Of a DNA stretch of 64,000 bases, positions 18,251 to 27,933 are shown piece by piece. A model generated the notes under the pieces. It searched no databases, was not told the DNA's origin, and was given only the letters and a program-made list of their open reading frames with translations. The DNA comes from Agapetus fuscipes (taxonomy: Eukaryota > Arthropoda > Insecta > Trichoptera > Glossosomatidae). The stretch is taken from the NCBI GenBank assembly GCA_951799405.1, contig OX637336.1, positions 20,813,479 through 20,877,478 of the forward strand, read 5' to 3'. Every line of letters starts with the position of its first letter. The first letter of the stretch is position 1. Both the position numbers and the translations under genes were made by a program.

Positions 18251-18492
18251 AACTTAGTATCCCTTTTATTTTCATTTTCGCTTGAAGCGATGATGTGGTC
18301 CTAATGCAAAATGAGACGTCATCTTTGTTCTGTTTTGTTTTTTTAGGACAAAAAGTAGCCGCTCTTCTCCGCCCAAGCCTTGAGCGCTGATGAGCTGTCC
18401 TGCAACGTAAAGGATACTACAACTTCACGTTTAAACTCAACCACAACGTAAAAGTAAAACGTCCCCTTAAGGTGCTGTACTAATTTCATATA
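18251..18492. other. unassigned sequence
   Basis: Nothing is recognised. A short stretch near 18415-18450 faintly resembles MITE-Q. Confidence 0.4.
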
Positions 18493-19065
18493 CAGTGATA
18501 CCTCAAGATACGAGTTTAATTCGTTCCGTAACCTTGCTCGTATCTCAAAGCTATTTTCCTCATTGAAATTAATTGGAATGCCATTAATCCGTTCCAGTCC
18601 CAAAAATGCTAATCCCAATTGTTTTTGTTACGTTTCTTTATAAAAGATGTATTATAAATGACAAATATTCTAATACAACATCATAAAAAAGAATGTCAAT
18701 AAAAAAAGCTGGTTGTAAATATATAAAAAGTGTACATACATATTTATACGTTGGTAACTTACACACAACCTTAATTCTACTGTATTCTTAATTTTAGTCA
18801 CTGCTTTTGTCTTCACTGGTCTAAGTTGCCTCTTTCGCTGCATCCAAGGAGGTTTGTTTCTTCCTTGGAACTTTGTAAATGATTTAGGCAAGTGTCATTA
18901 AATAGCTCTGATACACGACCAGTTGCAACTTTTTCGACGTGTGTCTTTTCATCGCTTCTCGTACCTCAAATTTCTATCGTATTTCAAAACAAAACTTAGC
19001 TCGCTCGAAATCTCATATCTCAAATAACTCGTATGTTAGGGGAGTCGTATCTTGAGGTACTACTG
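18493..19065. mobile_element. Tc1/mariner- or pogo-like element, ~570 bp
   Basis: The ends are CAGTGATACCTCAAGATACG and the reverse complement of CGTATCTTGAGGTACTACTG. A TA dinucleotide precedes the left end, and the right flank is AA. Subterminal TCGTATCT repeats occur on both sides. The minus strand has a short frame (PKSFTKFQGRNKPPW), but no catalytic motif is visible, so it is treated as non-autonomous. Confidence 0.65.
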
Positions 19066-19481
19066 AATATTTTTGGTTTAATCCTATGGTTGTGATTGAG
19101 AGTAGAGTTTTGTACTTGGGAGACTGGGCTGGATCCTGGATGGGAGGGACCAGGAGTTCCCACGCCCCTCCCAAATGCTGCACACTTATCAGGCCCATTT
19201 AGCGAGCTCTCAGCTGTACCCGAGCTATCTCTATTCCACAGTTCTCACAGCGTGTGATGTCAAAGCAGAAGCAATCAAATGTTGGGCACGACCAATGTGG
19301 GAAATAATGCTTTTCAAATGTGAATCATTTTTTATGCTACATTTGCCAGAAGCAAAGTCACTTTTTTTATCAAACTTGAAATGCCGTCCTTTTCTTAGTA
19401 TCTGTAAAAGTGTTCTATGTCTCAATCATTTTCTCTCTCACTTTCATATTTATTAGAATTCTATTCATATTCGTACTATTC
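19066..19481. other. unassigned sequence
   Basis: No repeat or coding signature is recognised. Confidence 0.5.
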
Positions 19482-19960
19482 CTTAACTTATAGGTTGGTA
19501 TGAGGCTGACCACCCATACTGTAAAAAATGGTTCTAATCTAATCTAATCTAAGCTGCAAGGATATATATCATTAAGGATTTATATTAAGTGCATTCCCAC
19601 AAGCAGACATGTATAATTTCGCGCTAACACATGCCGCATGTGGACCTACATTATAAGAACCCATCTCAAATGAACATAAGCCCTGCAACTCTTGCCGTCC
19701 TTCCCTGAGACAGGGGTGACATTGGCAAAGTGAACCATTTTTTCACAGTATGGGTGGTCAGCCGCATACCCACTTTGCCAATGTCACCCCTGTTTCAGGG
19801 AATGTCGGCAAGAGTTGCAGGGCTTATGTTCATTTGAGAGATAGGTCCACATGTGGCATGTGTTAGCGCAAACCTTTACATGTCTGCTTTTGGGAATGCG
19901 TTTAATATGAATCTTAAATGATATAGGTATGTCTTTGTAGCTTAGATTTAGATTTAGATC
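19482..19960 (+). repeat. Rep-A2 copy split by another Rep-A
   Basis: The first part (19482-19532) ends within AATGGTT and resumes at CACTTTGCCAATGTCACC (19770) through to a TTTAGATTTAGAT tail. The 237-bp insert is a minus-strand Rep-A2. Confidence 0.87.
19533..19769 (-). repeat. Rep-A2 nested in Rep-A2
   Basis: It has a TTAGATTAGATTAGA tail and a start cut at GGTATGCGGCTGACC. It interrupts the plus copy after its GGTT. Confidence 0.87.
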
Positions 19961-20151
19961 TCAAAGTAGGAAGAGTATAGCTTTATTTTCTGCACAAGGT
20001 ATTGCAGCACCAAAAAAAAAACTAAACGAATTACACCTTCTGGTATTTATTTTGAAAAACAAAATCATATGCATTTTCGTGATGCACCCTGATGGTTCAA
20101 CCAAAATAATCATCACATTTATCGTCTTTACTAGTAAGTTTTAGACCACAC

Positions 20152-20480
20152 TACAAATGAGGAGGTTCTCCAAAGAATCGAAGGAGGAAGGCATCTGCTC
20201 AGGACCTTGTCCGAAAGGCGTGCAAGATGGATCGGCCATGGCATACGACAAGAAGGTCTCTTGCATGCCATAATGGAGGGTATGACCGAGGGGACCAACT
20301 CTAGTGGACGCCCATGCCAAGAGTACCTGGAGGACCTGTTGGCGGGCGTGCGCTGCTCAACATATGCAGACCTAAAAAGAGCCGCACAAGACAGGGAAGA
20401 ATGGAGAAGAAGAGTAAAATATATTGCTGCAAACCAAACCTACGATTGAAACTGGAGAAGAGAAGAATAAGTTTTTAAAT
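20152..20480 (+). mobile_element. RTE-like LINE C-terminal remnant
   Basis: An open frame from 20152 to the stop after 20446 reads TNEEVLQRIEGGRHLLRT, SERRARWIGHGIRQEGLL, SSGRPCQEYLEDLLAG and AQDREEWRRRVKYIAAN. These are C-terminal blocks of an RTE-like reverse transcriptase distinct from LINE-D, F and G. It ends GAAGAGAAGAATAAG. The body upstream is missing. Confidence 0.78.
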
Positions 20481-20767
20481 TTTCAGAACCCTTCGCCGCT
20501 TCTAAAATATTTAAAACTGCATACTTTGCTTGATATCCCCATCTTAAATAACATGAATTTCTCAGATAAATGCACCTGTTTTCCTATTATCTACGAGATA
20601 AAAACAGCAGTAAAGTATGAAAATCCCGTAGCTTAGAAGATTGTCGTGAGCACTTTCTTATAATTAGTTCACTTATTATGAGAAACTACACCTAGTGAAA
20701 TGTTTTATCCACGATTTCTCAGACGTCAGACCATTTTCAATTTCATATGTCACTTATTCAGTTTTAC
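20481..20767. other. unassigned sequence
   Basis: A+T-rich, with no recognised element. Confidence 0.45.
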
Positions 20768-20835
20768 GTTTAACAACTTGACACTGGTGCCCCTGCTGAA
20801 TGCGGGAATCCGCCACAAAGAAGAATAAGAAGAAG
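20768..20835 (+). mobile_element. LINE 3' terminus
   Basis: TTGACACTGGTGCCCCTGCT and GAATGCGGGAATCCGCCACA lead to an AAGAAGAATAAGAAGAAG tail, an ending of RTE-like type. It may be the displaced end of the LINE at 20152. Confidence 0.5.
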
Positions 20836-20971
20836 TTTTACGTTTTCTGGTATCAAAATGTATTTTAATGAATCTACCTTCTTGATAGCCAATTGTGCTG
20901 TATGGCGTCTTTCAGGTATAGTCTGCAAAGTTTTTTTTCACTTGCTCCACCTACCCCTGAATCAACAATAC

Positions 20972-21157
20972 TTCCTTGACTTATAGGTTGGTATGAGGCT
21001 GACCACCCATACTGTAAAAAGTGGTTCACTTTGCCAATGTCACCCCTGTTTCAGGGAATGTCGGCAAGAGTTGCAGGGCTTATTTTCATTTGAGGTTTGG
21101 ATTTTATTTGAGCTTTGAATGAATATATCCTTGCAACTGAGATTATAGATTATAGAC
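20972..21157 (+). repeat. Rep-A3, internally deleted
   Basis: Start and tail are intact. About 70 bp between GGATTTTATTTG and AGCTTTGAATGAATATATCC are gone. Confidence 0.85.
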
Positions 21158-21689
21158 GTGATTCTGAATATCCAGTTTGGAATCCACACACCCCGTTGTG
21201 TATACGTGACAACAGAAAACACCCAAAAATATTTTTAGAAGATAAGGACTTGTAAAAGTAAGTAAGGCTTATATTTGTTCTCGATGTTGGGTTATTGGTA
21301 ACTGCTGCACCAATATTTCAAGCTGTCATGTTTGGACATGAAACGGTTCGACGTTTCCTTTCCAACCAACTGGAAAAACTGTCCTGGCATTATGTGCCCA
21401 TGGGTCCTGGAATGCGCAGTTTGGTTTCTCATAAACAATGATTGGAATGCTGCCCCTTCTGAGGAATGTTACGTCTATTTGTATCGATGCATTTGAAGTT
21501 TAACTGACAACAAGTATTTTGTCAAACAAAGGTACCTGCATGAGTGCATACTTTAGATTTATACTCTTACACGTGAAGGCTTTCTAGATAAGATTGGTAT
21601 TTTTTTTTCTTGTTTGTTATCTGTACTTCTAGATTAAATTTTCTCCTAACTGCATACGTTTATGGATACGAATGTGAATGTTCAAAATA
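21158..21689. other. unassigned sequence
   Basis: No repeat of this window and no coding motif is recognised over 530 bp. Confidence 0.5.
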
Positions 21690-21803
21690 TAAACCTCTCT
21701 CAACTTTGGCCGGCCTTCCCTGAAACAGGGGTGACATTGACAAAGTGAACCATTTTTTTCAGTATGGGTGGTCAGCCTCATACCAACTTATGAGTCAAGG
21801 AAT
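21690..21803 (-). repeat. Rep-A 5' half
   Basis: Minus-strand start TTCCTTGACTCATAAGTTGG through GGCCGGCCAAAGTTGA. Confidence 0.8.
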
Positions 21804-21892
21804 ACTTTAACGATTTTTCATCTTTGTTACTATGGTTTTCTTATTTTTATTTTAGAATAAGCTTACTTATGGTTATAAACTTACTTTTTCTG

Positions 21893-22015
21893 CATTTTTA
21901 CAACATAAACATAAACATTGTAGCTTCTGCCGCCTTTCTTTAAACCCGTGTGGGATTGACAAAAGTAAACCAAGTTTTTACAGTATGGGGGGTCAGCCTC
22001 ACGCCATAACCTAAA
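21893..22015 (-). repeat. Rep-A4-like 5' half, diverged
   Basis: The minus strand contains GGCTGACCCCCCATACTG and GTTTACTTTTGTCAATCCCA. Confidence 0.65.
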
Positions 22016-22232
22016 AAAATAGGTGATATCAATTAGTGGAGTGGTTATCTCTAGATTCCTCACGTATGTTTCGCCTCGCTGGTCCTCCGCTTGTAGTCTT
22101 CGTTCCCTCTCATGTACGCGCAGATAAGATTTAACGATTCTTGCAGCACATGATGGCTCAGCGGGAGACGTTAGTTCTGGAATGCCATTAGTGCCCGGGC
22201 GGACGGTCCACCCTAATGTGGCGGTGACTGCT
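22016..22232. other. unassigned sequence
   Basis: Nothing is recognised before the FB arm. Confidence 0.4.
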
Positions 22233-22893
22233 TAGAGCGGCACAGTGACAAAACGACACATGACAGAAAGTCACATGACAGGACGACACATGACATAAAG
22301 ATACATAACGGGACGGCACATGAAAGAACGACACATGACAGGACGACACATGCCATAAAGATACATAACGGGACGAAACATGACAGGACGACACATGACA
22401 TAAAGATACATAACGGGACGACACATGAAAGAACGACACATGACAGGACGACACATGACATAAAGATACATAACGGGACGACACATGAAAGAACGACACA
22501 TGACAGGACGACACATGACATAAAGATACATAACGGGACGGCACATGAAAGAACGACACATGACAGGACGACACATGACATAAAGATACATAACGGGACG
22601 ACACATGAAAGAACGACACATGACAGGACGACACATGACATAAAGATACATAACGGGACGACACATGAAAGAACGACACATGACAGGACGACACATGACA
22701 TAAAGATACATAACGGGACGACACATGAAAGAACGACACATGACAGGACGACACATGACAGAACAATACATGACAGTAAATCACAAGACAAAACGACACC
22801 TGACAGAATGACACATGAAAGAACAATACATGACAGTACATCACAAGACAAAACGACACATGACAGAATGACACATGACAGAACGACGCACGA
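22233..22893 (+). repeat. FB outer arm with 60-bp higher-order repeat
   Basis: It begins with the FB terminus (AGAGCGGCACAGTGACA) and continues as 15-mers of ACGACACATGACAGG type. From 22295 to about 22757 four 15-mers form a 60-bp unit marked by TAAAGATACATAACGGGACG. That mark occurs eight times, spaced 60 bp except one 45-bp step. Because 15 is divisible by 3, the minus strand stays open in several frames; those frames are not genes. Confidence 0.9.
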
Positions 22894-22894
22894 C

Positions 22895-23228
22895 GCAACG
22901 CAAAAACGCAACTAAGCTACACATATAGTGTAACTTCTTGCCGCGTTTTCCCCGAAGGAGTCGCATGTGGCGATTTGAACCTATGATTTTTACAGGTAAG
23001 GGGGCCGGCTTTACGCCAACCACTTCAGTTGAAGTGGGGGTTTCCCAGCTCCCGAAAGAGCTGGTACTCATTTCTTGTGAAGGCTGAGTAAACCTTGCCG
23101 GTATTTTATTTTGGGGTTTGAAATAAACAACGAAACGGCTAATCATTTCTGACACCTTCGGTGGGATTTGAACCCGAGCTCACGGCATGAAATGCAAGCA
23201 CTTTACTAACTGAGCTATCAACCGGACT
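22895..23228 (-). mobile_element. SINE-B, full length, inside an FB arm
   Basis: On the minus strand it is complete from TAGCTCAGTTAGTAAAG through GGTTCAAATCCCACC to GTAGCTTAGTTGCGTT. FB 15-mers lie on both sides (to 22893 and from 23250). Confidence 0.9.
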
Positions 23229-23249
23229 ACTGTGAAACAAAAATAAAAT

Positions 23250-23327
23250 CTACACATTACAGAACGACTCGTGACAGAATGACACATGACAAAACGACAT
23301 ATGATAAAACGACGTAGGACATATCTG
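23250..23327 (+). repeat. FB arm continuation
   Basis: Five more degenerate 15-mers (AGAATGACACATGACAAAAC) follow the SINE-B. Confidence 0.8.
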
Positions 23328-23337
23328 GTTAAATCAT

Positions 23338-23692
23338 ACTGTAACTGTAACTGTAACTCTGTCACCATTCCGCTAGGGGTGGCCAGAGCCTCTGCAGAGT
23401 TGCCTCCATTTTTTCCTATCCTTACATACCTCCTTCAATTCATTCATATCCATCACCTTTTTCATGCATTTTCTTCTTTTACGCTCACTTTGTATATCCC
23501 ATTCTTTCACAATCTCCTCAATCTGATCACTCCATACTTTTCTCGGTCGTCCCTTCCCTCTTTTTCCTTTCACACTTTCTTTGTATACATACTTTGTCAG
23601 TCTATCATCATTCATTCTTTCCACATGTCCAAACCATCTCATCACATTCTTTTGTACCTTAACTTTCACATCCTCTTTCAAATTACATTTCA
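23338..23692 (-). mobile_element. LINE-D 3' end, best-preserved coding end
   Basis: The minus strand keeps an open frame for about 105 codons: EDVKVKVQKNVMRWFGHVER, then KGKRGKGRPRKVWSDQIEEI, then ERKRRKCMKKVMDMNELKEV, then RKKWRQLCRGSGHP and a stop. This is the C-terminus of an RTE-like reverse transcriptase. A GTTACA hexamer tail is at 23338-23360. The copy is 5'-truncated. Confidence 0.85.
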
Positions 23693-23799
23693 AAATCATA
23701 TAATCGGAATTCACAATTCTAGGACTTCTAGTCACAAATACTCAGTACTTGTGACCTACTATCATTATTATTTGTAGAGAAGGAGTCCGCAAGGTAAAT

Positions 23800-24067
23800 A
23801 AGTCGTATTAATGCAAACGCCGTCAACTCCTTACGCGATGATTTTGAGAAAAATAAACTTGTAAACTTGTAAAACAACAACACCAGTTGGAGATGACGGC
23901 GTTTGCACGAAATCATACTTTTTCAATTAAAATTACAAATGATTAAGTGAGGTTTACAATATATCACACACAGCAAATGATTCGTTACACTGCGCAGAAT
24001 CAAATTCAATCATTATCTCAAAAATCATAAATTTTGGAGATGACGGCGTTTGCAGTTATACGACTCA
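23800..24067. mobile_element. MITE-P copy 2
   Basis: In reverse orientation to copy 1, it has the same inverted termini (AAGTCGTATTAATGCAAACG and GCAGTTATACGACTC) and the internal third motif CAGTTGGAGATGACGGCG. Identity to 3877-4160 is high except for a stretch around 23845-23880. Confidence 0.8.
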
Positions 24068-24084
24068 AATGATGAACGTTTGTT

Positions 24085-24456
24085 TTTTAGTGACAGGACG
24101 TCACAGTGACAAAACGACACATCAAAAAATATCAAATAATACAACATCGTTTGTGATGTTTGATGATGATGATAATGAAAATGATGCCTTGGTATAGCGC
24201 CGTTTCGTGAAAATTGTCACTCCAAGGGCGCTTTTTGTGTTATCGCGGCGAAGTAGTGTGTCTTGAGGGTTTTTTAAGGTGTCATTGTGATGTTCTTTCC
24301 TGACATGTTTCGTCATTGTGATGCTTTGTCATGTGAAGTAGTGTCATTGTGATATTATCTCAGGTGATTTATTGTCATTGTGATGTAATGTCATGTGAGG
24401 TTCTGTCATGCATCGCTCTGTCAGGGGTCGTTTTGCCACTATGTCGTTCTACCATG
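24085..24456. mobile_element. Foldback-like element FB3, LINE-interrupted
   Basis: The left arm (CAGTGACAAAACGACACATC) is short. The right arm (24275-24456) is inverted and ends GTCGTTCTACCATG. The two are separated by a minus-strand LINE-E2-like 3' end. Confidence 0.6.
24160..24275 (-). mobile_element. LINE-E2-like 3' end in FB3
   Basis: The minus strand shows GCGCCCTTGGAGTGACA, ACGAAACGGCGCTATACC and an ATC-rich tail, matching the LINE-E2 3' UTR. The upstream codons (NPQDTLLRRDNTKSALG) differ from E2, so it is a related subfamily. Confidence 0.68.
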
Positions 24457-24680
24457 CAACCGTGATCGACTATTTGTTCAGTTAAATGCTGGCCCACCCC
24501 CTATAGCCTCTTGTTTTATCTCTACAACTGAAGTTCCCCCCTTTAAGGCTCTAGCACTAACATTGATGGCGTTATCTCTTAAAGAAAACGGCGGGTAAAC
24601 TATTTAACTTTGAAATTTATTCTAAGAAAGCAATGGAGATTAAGATGAAAAGAAAAGGAAAAGAAGGGTATATTTATATC
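24457..24680. other. unassigned sequence
   Basis: No recognised element. Confidence 0.4.
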
Positions 24681-25155
24681 TTATAGGTTGGTATTAGGCT
24701 GACCACCCATATTGCAATAAATGGTTCACTTTGCCAAGGTCAGCATAATTTTCAGGGCTTATGTCCATTTAAGATTGTTTTTTTTGTGCTGTAGGTCCAC
24801 ATGCGGCATTTTTAAGTGCGAATTTATACGTGTCTGCTTGTGGGCATGCATTTAATATGAGCTTTAAGGGACTGTTGCACCAAACTCCTATCAAGACAAA
24901 AATCAAAATTAAGTGGGATTTCTCCCAACATCTTAAAAAACTTTGGTTGCATATACGTAAATCAGCTGATGTGTATCATATTTCCTGTTCAAATTCCATC
25001 ATATTATTACCCACTTCCGAGAAATACTTAACCGAGATCCTTAGAAGAATTAAGCATTCGAATTTGATGTATCAATCAAATATTGATTGGATGTTGGTGC
25101 AACAGGCCCTAAATTTTTATATATCTTGCTACTTAGATTATAGATATAGCATTAA
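24681..25155 (+). repeat. Rep-A copy interrupted by MITE-N
   Basis: The 5' part (24681-24867) and 3' tail (25110-25155, TTGCTACTTAGATTATAGA) are separated exactly by MITE-N with its TAA duplication. Confidence 0.83.
24868..25109. mobile_element. MITE-N copy 2, with TAA duplication
   Basis: It has 242 bp, ends GGGACTGTTGCACCAAAC and TTGGTGCAACAGGCCC, and TAA at 24865-24867 and 25110-25112. It sits within Rep-A, which fixes its boundaries. Confidence 0.85.
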
Positions 25156-25225
25156 AATCTGAACACATATTATACTCCAGTTCACACTTTATCGCAGTCG
25201 CTTTTGGTCGCTTTGTTAGAGACAT

Positions 25226-25390
25226 GATGCGTCCCCTCAGTGCTTGTTTGGCTTATCTACCATTTGATTCAAATATGACCTTTCACTGAATTCGTCTTAA
25301 GAATCAGATCCTACCCAATCTGAGCTGAGAAAAAAATGTTAAACACGATAATGTGAGAGTTGTTTCCAATATTTTTAATATCAAGCGATT
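25226..25390 (+). mobile_element. MITE-I, 3'-truncated
   Basis: It starts CGTCCCCTCAGTGCTTGTTT and follows the 30420-30674 copy to about AATATTTTTAATATCAA, then stops. Confidence 0.75.
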
Positions 25391-25421
25391 TTGATTTTAA
25401 CGATACGATAATAGATACGGT

Positions 25422-25552
25422 TTTTATAATGTAGGTCCACATGCGGCATGTGTTAGCGCGAAATTATACATGTCTGCTTGTGGGAATGCATTTAATATAA
25501 ATCTTAAATGATATATATCCTTGCAGCTTAGATTAGATTAGATTAGATAAAC
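25422..25552 (+). repeat. Rep-A2 3' half
   Basis: TTTTATAATGTAGGTCCACA runs to a triple TTAGA tail. Confidence 0.85.
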
Positions 25553-25654
25553 AATATAAAAAAGTTATGTCCATTTTTCTGCAATCTCAAACTCCTCTCC
25601 TAAACAATTTGGTTTTTGTTTGCTTATGCCCTACATCCTTTTAACCATTGATAT

Positions 25655-25757
25655 TGACATTTAAGGCTCATATTAAAAGCATGCCCACCAGCAGGCATAT
25701 GTGATATGTTTGTTCGCGCTTACACATATTGCATGTGTACCTAAACACAAAATAAAT
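25655..25757 (-). repeat. Rep-A fragment
   Basis: Minus-strand middle section with GCGCGAACAAACATATCAC. A plus-strand Rep-A tail (TCAACTTAGATTATAGATAT) follows at 25762-25790. Confidence 0.7.
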
Positions 25758-26450
25758 TTTACTACATATTTTCAACTTAGATTATAGATATGGATCTCCT
25801 TTCACACTCCACTGCAGTCGCTATTAGCAGCCTTGTTAGAGCTATAATAATACGCTTAGAAGGCAATAAAATAAAAGAATGTCACAATGACCGAGCACCG
25901 GTGGACCTCTGGACCTTATCAGACCCTGCCTCTACAGCGCACACACAGCCTGGCATCACAAAACAAAGGTCCAACAAGGATAAGGCGCTCTTGATTGATC
26001 AATTAACCCGCAGCGATGGATGGGTCTCACGAAGCCATTAGCCAGACCCTAACATTAGCAAGGCTATTCAGGATCAAACAATAACCCAAAAAGCCTCCTT
26101 CCAACTTGATTTAAAATCTACATTTAATACAGAGTAAGAAACAAAATTGTACAAAGCTACACGGATCTAAGTTAGTATTTTTTTAAAGAAAGTAACTGTG
26201 ACTTAATTTGTTGTTTCTGAATGAAAGTGAGGTTAACTTTGAGGAAATGTATGATCGCTAAGTGGACGATTGACTCTGAATAACACTTCACATAATATAT
26301 GATATGCACTAAGTGACTATATTAACCGACTATAGGTAAGTAATCCTCAAATCTGAAACACAGACGTAACTGAAGTTTATTGTAATCAAAAAAATCGAAT
26401 AACTTCTAAAACAAACAACCAATTTATTGTTTTGTAATTTGTTGTGTATG
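25758..26450. other. unassigned, with a short echo of 25160-25215
   Basis: The stretch TTTCACACTCCACTGCAGTC plus GCCTTGTTAGAG after a Rep-A tail mirrors TTCACACTTTATCGCAGTCG plus GCTTTGTTAGAG after another Rep-A tail at 25140. An 83-codon open frame (25790-26041) has no recognisable motif and is not called a gene. Confidence 0.45.
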
Positions 26451-26717
26451 TTCCTTGACTTATAGGCTGGTATGCGGCTGACCACCCATGCTGTGGAAAA
26501 TGGTTCACTTTTCCAATGTCACCCCTGTTTCAGGGAAGGTCGGCAAGAGTTGCAGGGTGTAGGTCCATGTGAGATTCGGGTTTTTATATTGTAGGACCAC
26601 ATGCGGCATGTTTAAGCGTGAACTTGTGCATGTCTGTTTGTGAAAGTGCATATAATGTGAATCTTTAATGTTACATATATTTTGCAACTTGGATTAGATT
26701 AGATTAGATTAGTTTAG
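26451..26717 (+). repeat. Rep-A1 copy, full length
   Basis: Complete from TTCCTTGACTTATAGGCTGG to a four-fold TTAGA tail. The 5' flank (GTAATTTGTTGTGTATG) is LINE-D2 UTR sequence. Confidence 0.9.
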
Positions 26718-26816
26718 TCCGATCGATACATCAGTAGGTAGAGTGCTTGCGTACCATGCCAAGAGCTCGGGTTCGAATCCCAACTAGGATGATAGAAATT
26801 ATTTCCGATCGACTAG
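26718..26816 (+). mobile_element. SINE-B, 5' head only
   Basis: The tRNA-like head has GGTAGAGTGCTTGCGTACC and box B GGTTCGAATCCC, then breaks off after TAGAAATTATTTCCG. Confidence 0.8.
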
Positions 26817-27045
26817 TTTTTTGACCGTAGTTTTGAGATTGACTGCAGACGGATGAATGAGAGTCGTACTACGAGTTTCCCTTTCTGAAATGAGAGGGGG
26901 AGGGATTAATGAATGGAGCTCATTAGAACAAGCTCCGTGGTAATATCGATAAAAAAAAGTCTGAGCATTCCCACTTTCTTCTGTGCTGGAGCTGCTGCAG
27001 ATCGGATGTGAGACAAGGATCACTGAACAACCTCACTGCATGGTA

Positions 27046-27533
27046 AATGATGCAACGCAACTAAGCTACACAAGCAGTGTAACTTCTTGCCTGCGTTATC
27101 CCCGAAGGGGTCGCATGTGGCGCTTCGGGACCTATTTATTTTTACAGGTAAGGGGGCTGGCCTCACACCAACCACTTTCAGTTGAATGGGGGGGTTCTGG
27201 TTCTCATTTCTTGTGAAGGCTGAGTAAACCTTTGAGATCGAACAATTGCTCTCGGCATGGAATACAAGCTTTCTACCAATTGAGCTATCGATCTTTTTAC
27301 GAGCTTGATCGTCGTCGCTACAAAGCGCCAATTCTCAAGCAAGACCTAGTTGCTGTAAGGCTGGATGGATCTTTGGTGGCCGGTCATTGGTATAGGTTTT
27401 ATGAATTTTTCAACCCAGCGAAGAGAAAATTTGAAAAATAAATGGTATATTTTTTGTGCTCCGCCGGGAATCGAACCCACAGCCTTCCCATTCAGAGTCC
27501 GAAGTGTTATCACTGAACTACGGACCGGTCGAG
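27046..27533 (-). mobile_element. C-B composite SINE
   Basis: On the minus strand: tRNA-Gln-like head (GACCGGTCCGTAGTTCAGTG, GGTTCGATTCCC), SINE-C body to GGCGCTTTGTAGCGACGACG and CAAGCTCGTAAAAA, then directly a SINE-B unit with its own box A (TAGCTCAATTGGTAGAA), TTTACTCAGCCTTCAC and the GTTGCGTTGC end at 27048. The C tail is replaced by SINE-B without a break. Confidence 0.87.
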
Positions 27534-27933
27534 TGATGAATGTTGGTTTTTTGTGTTTCTCTACTTGTTGTTTAACATTGTTACTCCTCTGTGCTGCAGG
27601 CTATGCTCACTAATTTGCTGCAGGTCCTCAGGAGTAGATGCCGTCACACGGGCAGCCCACAGGGTGACACACACGCTTACATAAGCGCGCACATACATGT
27701 GCTAGTAGGTGGTAACCCTTAATGCCGCTAACTAGGTAATCTGGAGATCCCGTATCTAATATCAGAATACTCGTGTCAATACCTCGAGTGTAAGACTCAA
27801 GTCTACTCGACCATAGCGTTCACCCAACTATCTAAAACACTAGACTAGCGAGTGTTTTGGTTTCCATACGTTTATTTGTATAACGCTTTGGTGAAGTTTG
27901 AACGTTCAGTTTTATGCTTGCATCGGTTCCGTG
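27534..27933. other. unassigned, with weak MITE-Q similarity
   Basis: 27780-27860 contains CGACCATAGCGTTCAC and GCGAGTGTTTTGGTTTCC, echoing MITE-Q. The rest is unrecognised. Confidence 0.4.

Noticed and set aside
22261..22757. CRISPR-like regular spacing
   Set aside because: The 60-bp units are head-to-tail copies with no unique spacers, in eukaryotic repeat DNA. It is a higher-order tandem repeat.
22188..22911. Three overlapping long reading frames of up to 236 codons rich in Cys, Val, Ser and His on the minus strand
   Set aside because: They arise because the FB array has a 15-bp period, so every frame repeats the same five codons. There is no independent coding signal.
25790..26041. 83-codon open frame as a small gene
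   Set aside because: No motif, start context or homologous copy within the window. Its 5' end lies in a Rep-A-associated sequence.
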